In this document: positions 5,967 to 7,520 of the stretch, piece by piece
How the letters are laid out: the number at the start of each line of letters is the position of its first letter
How positions within the stretch are numbered: position 1 is the first letter of the stretch
Assembly (NCBI GenBank): GCA_029937635.1
Contig: JAPYPM010000106.1
Coordinates: forward strand, 1-7,520
From: Nitrospinaceae bacterium
GTDB taxonomy: Bacteria > Nitrospinota > Nitrospinia > Nitrospinales > VA-1
Length of the DNA: 7,520 nucleotides
Direction: 5' to 3'
Notes under the pieces: generated by a model
The model's database searches: none
What the model was told of the DNA's origin: nothing
The model's input: only the letters and a program-made list of their open reading frames with translations
Program-made: the position numbers and the translations under genes

Positions 5967-7109
5967 TTAAATAAACTCTAGAATAACTGAATCTGTTAAA
6001 AATAGTCCTTTCTGGGAGAGTCGCAGATAGTCATCCTCGATAAGGATCAGCTCTTTTTCTTTTAATGACTGAAGGGTATTTTTAAATAAGTTTATAAAAG
6101 AAACTTGAAATCGTTTTTCAAATTTATGAATGCTGATACCTTGAAGTAACCGTAGTCCCAGCATAATGGTTTCACCCATAGCTTGACGGGGTTTGAGAGT
6201 TTCACTGTGCTCAACAGCAGTTTCTTTCTCTTTTACTTGTCGGATAAAATGAGCTGGTAGATTAATGTTTTTAAATCGAGTGCCATCCATATATGATGAC
6301 GCTCCTGCGCCTATCCCCAGACTGTTAGAATTTTCCCAGTATGTAATATTATGCTTGCATTCTTTTCCTTGACGAGAAAAGTTTGATATTTCGTACTGAT
6401 TAAATCCTTTTTTTGTGAGGTATTCGATGGTTGTTTTGTAGAGCGCTAGTTGATGGTCATCATCGGGCATGATTAATTTCCCGTTAGATTGGAGCTTTGA
6501 GAAAGCTGTTCCTTGTTCAATGGTTAAATTGTATGTAGAAAGATGCTCTGGATTTTTTCCCATCGCTTGGTTCAAATTGCTTTCCCAAGATGAAATGGAT
6601 TGGTTTGGGACGGCAAACATCAGGTCTAAGGAAAGGTTGTCGAAACCGGCCTTTCTTGCGCAGTCTACAGTCGAATGGATTTCGTTCGGGCCGTGGGCTC
6701 GATCCAATAATTTTAGCTCTTCTTTGTCGAACGACTGAACTCCTATGCTGATACGATTGTATCCTGTTTTGCGTATTGATTTCATTAGCTTTACATCAAC
6801 GGTTGCAGGATTGGCTTCAATTGTTACTTCGGCGTCGGATGCTACTGTGAATTCGTTCACGCATTCCTTGAGAATACGCTCTAATTGGAAGGCATTTAGT
6901 GTTGTTGGTGTTCCCCCGCCAAGAAAAATAGTTTTTATGATGTTGGTGTTTGTATAAATTCTCGCATAATGTTTCATCTCTACCACTAGAGCATCTATAT
7001 AATGGTTCATTTCATCTCGCTTGATTGGATGAGAGTTGAAGTCACAATACCCGCATTTATGAATGCAGTAAGGAATATGAATGTATAGTCCTAGCGGTTT
7101 TTTTTTCAT
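5967..7109 (-). CDS. hemW: Radical SAM heme chaperone HemW (HemN-like)
   Basis: This 380-residue protein has the HemW signature. C15, C19 and C22 (YCIHKCGYCDF) hold the [4Fe-4S] cluster used by radical SAM enzymes. GGGTPT at 64-69 is the SAM-contacting motif, and HNITYW at 253-258 is the HNxxYW heme-binding motif, followed by the LGIGAGASSY segment. The C-terminal HemN-type domain (about 310-380) is present. The residue two after C22 is Phe where true HemN coproporphyrinogen dehydrogenase has a fourth Cys, and the protein is clearly shorter than HemN (about 457). It is therefore called HemW, a chaperone that binds heme and delivers it to hemoproteins such as respiratory oxidases; it is often mis-annotated as HemN. 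The start is fixed by an in-frame stop eight codons upstream and no other start codon between. It heads the minus-strand cluster with the TPR gene and mazG. No Shine-Dalgarno is visible. Confidence 0.94.
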   Translation of the reverse strand: MKKKPLGLYIHIPYCIHKCGYCDFNSHPIKRDEMNHYIDALVVEMKHYARIYTNTNIIKTIFLGGGTPTTLNAFQLERILKECVNEFTVASDAEVTIEANPATVDVKLMKSIRKTGYNRISIGVQSFDKEELKLLDRAHGPNEIHSTVDCARKAGFDNLSLDLMFAVPNQSISSWESNLNQAMGKNPEHLSTYNLTIEQGTAFSKLQSNGKLIMPDDDHQLALYKTTIEYLTKKGFNQYEISNFSRQGKECKHNITYWENSNSLGIGAGASSYMDGTRFKNINLPAHFIRQVKEKETAVEHSETLKPRQAMGETIMLGLRLLQGISIHKFEKRFQVSFINLFKNTLQSLKEKELILIEDDYLRLSQKGLFLTDSVILEFI

Positions 7110-7237
7110 TTTTTTAATATTTGTGTCGCTTTAACTGCGTTATCACACATTCATAGTTCGTTGATTAGTTTCAAGTGTTAAGAATATTAAATTTTTTGTA
7201 TTTTGAAAGAGTTTTTGTTAGGAGTAGTTTTATTTAA

Positions 7238-7268
7238 ATGATACGCCAATGTTGCTTTAAGGTATCAT
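7238..7268. repeat. Perfect 7-bp inverted repeat between hemW and era
   Basis: ATGATAC at 7238-7244 is the exact reverse complement of GTATCAT at 7262-7268, with 17 bases between. It lies in the middle of the 233-base divergent spacer (7110-7342) between hemW and era. Each strand reads TATCAT in one arm, one mismatch from a -10 hexamer, but no -35 at fitting distance was found on either strand. An operator or an RNA hairpin in the era leader is possible. No T run follows, so it is not a terminator. Confidence 0.3.
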
Positions 7269-7342
7269 GGTAAGATTATTTATTCACTCTTGTAAGGTCT
7301 GTGTTTTGTTAACTATTGTTTGTCCATAACTCTATTTTCCAC

Positions 7343-7520
7343 ATGCTTCCATTGAAACAAGAAGACAACTTTAAATCGGGTTACGCTGCTATTGTTGGTA
7401 AACCTAACGTAGGGAAGTCTACGCTCCTCAATCACCTTGTAATGAGGAAAATTGCAGCTACATCCAGCAAGCCTCAGACGACTAGAAATAAAATTACAGG
7501 TGTGGTTCATTTTCCTGGAG
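7343..7520 (+). CDS. era: GTPase Era, N-terminal part (3' end outside window)
   Basis: The first 59 residues are present. GKPNVGKST at 19-27 is the P-loop (G1), preceded by the usual GYAAIV strand, and KPQTTRNKITGV at 43-54 is the highly conserved Era switch I region (G2, Thr46/Thr47). This combination distinguishes Era from Der/EngA and other Ras-like GTPases. Era binds near the 3' end of 16S rRNA through a C-terminal KH domain (not in the window) and is needed for 30S maturation. The ATG at 7343 gives a 12-residue lead before the first strand, typical for Era. A TTG at 7316 is the only other in-frame start candidate before the stop at 7310-7312. No Shine-Dalgarno is seen next to the ATG. 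The gene is divergent from hemW. Confidence 0.95.
   Translation, partial: MLPLKQEDNFKSGYAAIVGKPNVGKSTLLNHLVMRKIAATSSKPQTTRNKITGVVHFPG

Noticed and set aside
6469..6957. Two plus-strand frames (6469-6738 and 6745-6957) opposite hemW
   Set aside because: Both lie wholly within the well-supported hemW coding sequence and look like no known protein.
5967..7109. Annotation as HemN coproporphyrinogen III dehydrogenase
   Set aside because: The fourth Cys of HemN is missing, the protein is too short, and the HNxxYW motif of HemW is present.
7313..7510. Minus-strand frame opposite the start of era
   Set aside because: Covers the P-loop and switch I codons of era on the other strand; no features of its own.
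1..7520. Search for a defence system, mobile element, CRISPR array or RNA gene
   Set aside because: No spaced identical repeats, transposase or integrase motifs, tRNA-like cloverleaf or nuclease/toxin pair was seen; MazG here is the housekeeping pyrophosphohydrolase, with no mazEF genes beside it.

Overview
This is an ordinary, AT-rich stretch of bacterial chromosome. No rRNA, tRNA, CRISPR array, transposase, integrase or phage gene is visible. Two-transmembrane CusS-like kinase architecture, secreted SH3 and TPR proteins, HemW, MazG and Era point to a Gram-negative bacterium. The response regulator and kinase read most like those of Deltaproteobacteria or Nitrospinota, but that placement comes from sequence feel only and is weakly supported. 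Shine-Dalgarno sequences are weak or missing before several genes.

Left part (1-2626, + strand). The window opens with the last 78 residues of an unrecognised membrane protein. After about 80 bases comes a set packed as one transcript: a 68-residue helical protein with three Cys and two His, an OmpR/PhoB-type response regulator of the heavy-metal (CusR/CopR) kind, and its sensor histidine kinase. The kinase is split into two frames at a run of seven T (1405-1411). Joined across that run, it makes a normal 476-residue sensor with every expected motif. The break is therefore a recent mutation, a homopolymer sequencing error, or a -1 recoding site.

Middle (2627-4447). A minus-strand gene for a secreted protein with two SH3-like repeats ends exactly where the kinase ends, with no base between the two stop codons. 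A 201-base divergent spacer containing a 15-base direct repeat and an inverted repeat separates it from a plus-strand membrane-bound family 2 glycosyltransferase.

Right part (4477-7520). A minus-strand three-gene cluster runs hemW, TPR lipoprotein-like or secreted protein, mazG, with gaps of 35 and 24 bases. It joins heme delivery, an envelope scaffold protein and nucleotide-pool housecleaning. A 233-base divergent spacer with a perfect 7-base inverted repeat separates hemW from the start of era, which runs off the window.

I found no convincing new multi-gene system. The points most worth a second look are the kinase frame break at a slippery T run and the small Cys/His protein coupled to the two-component system.
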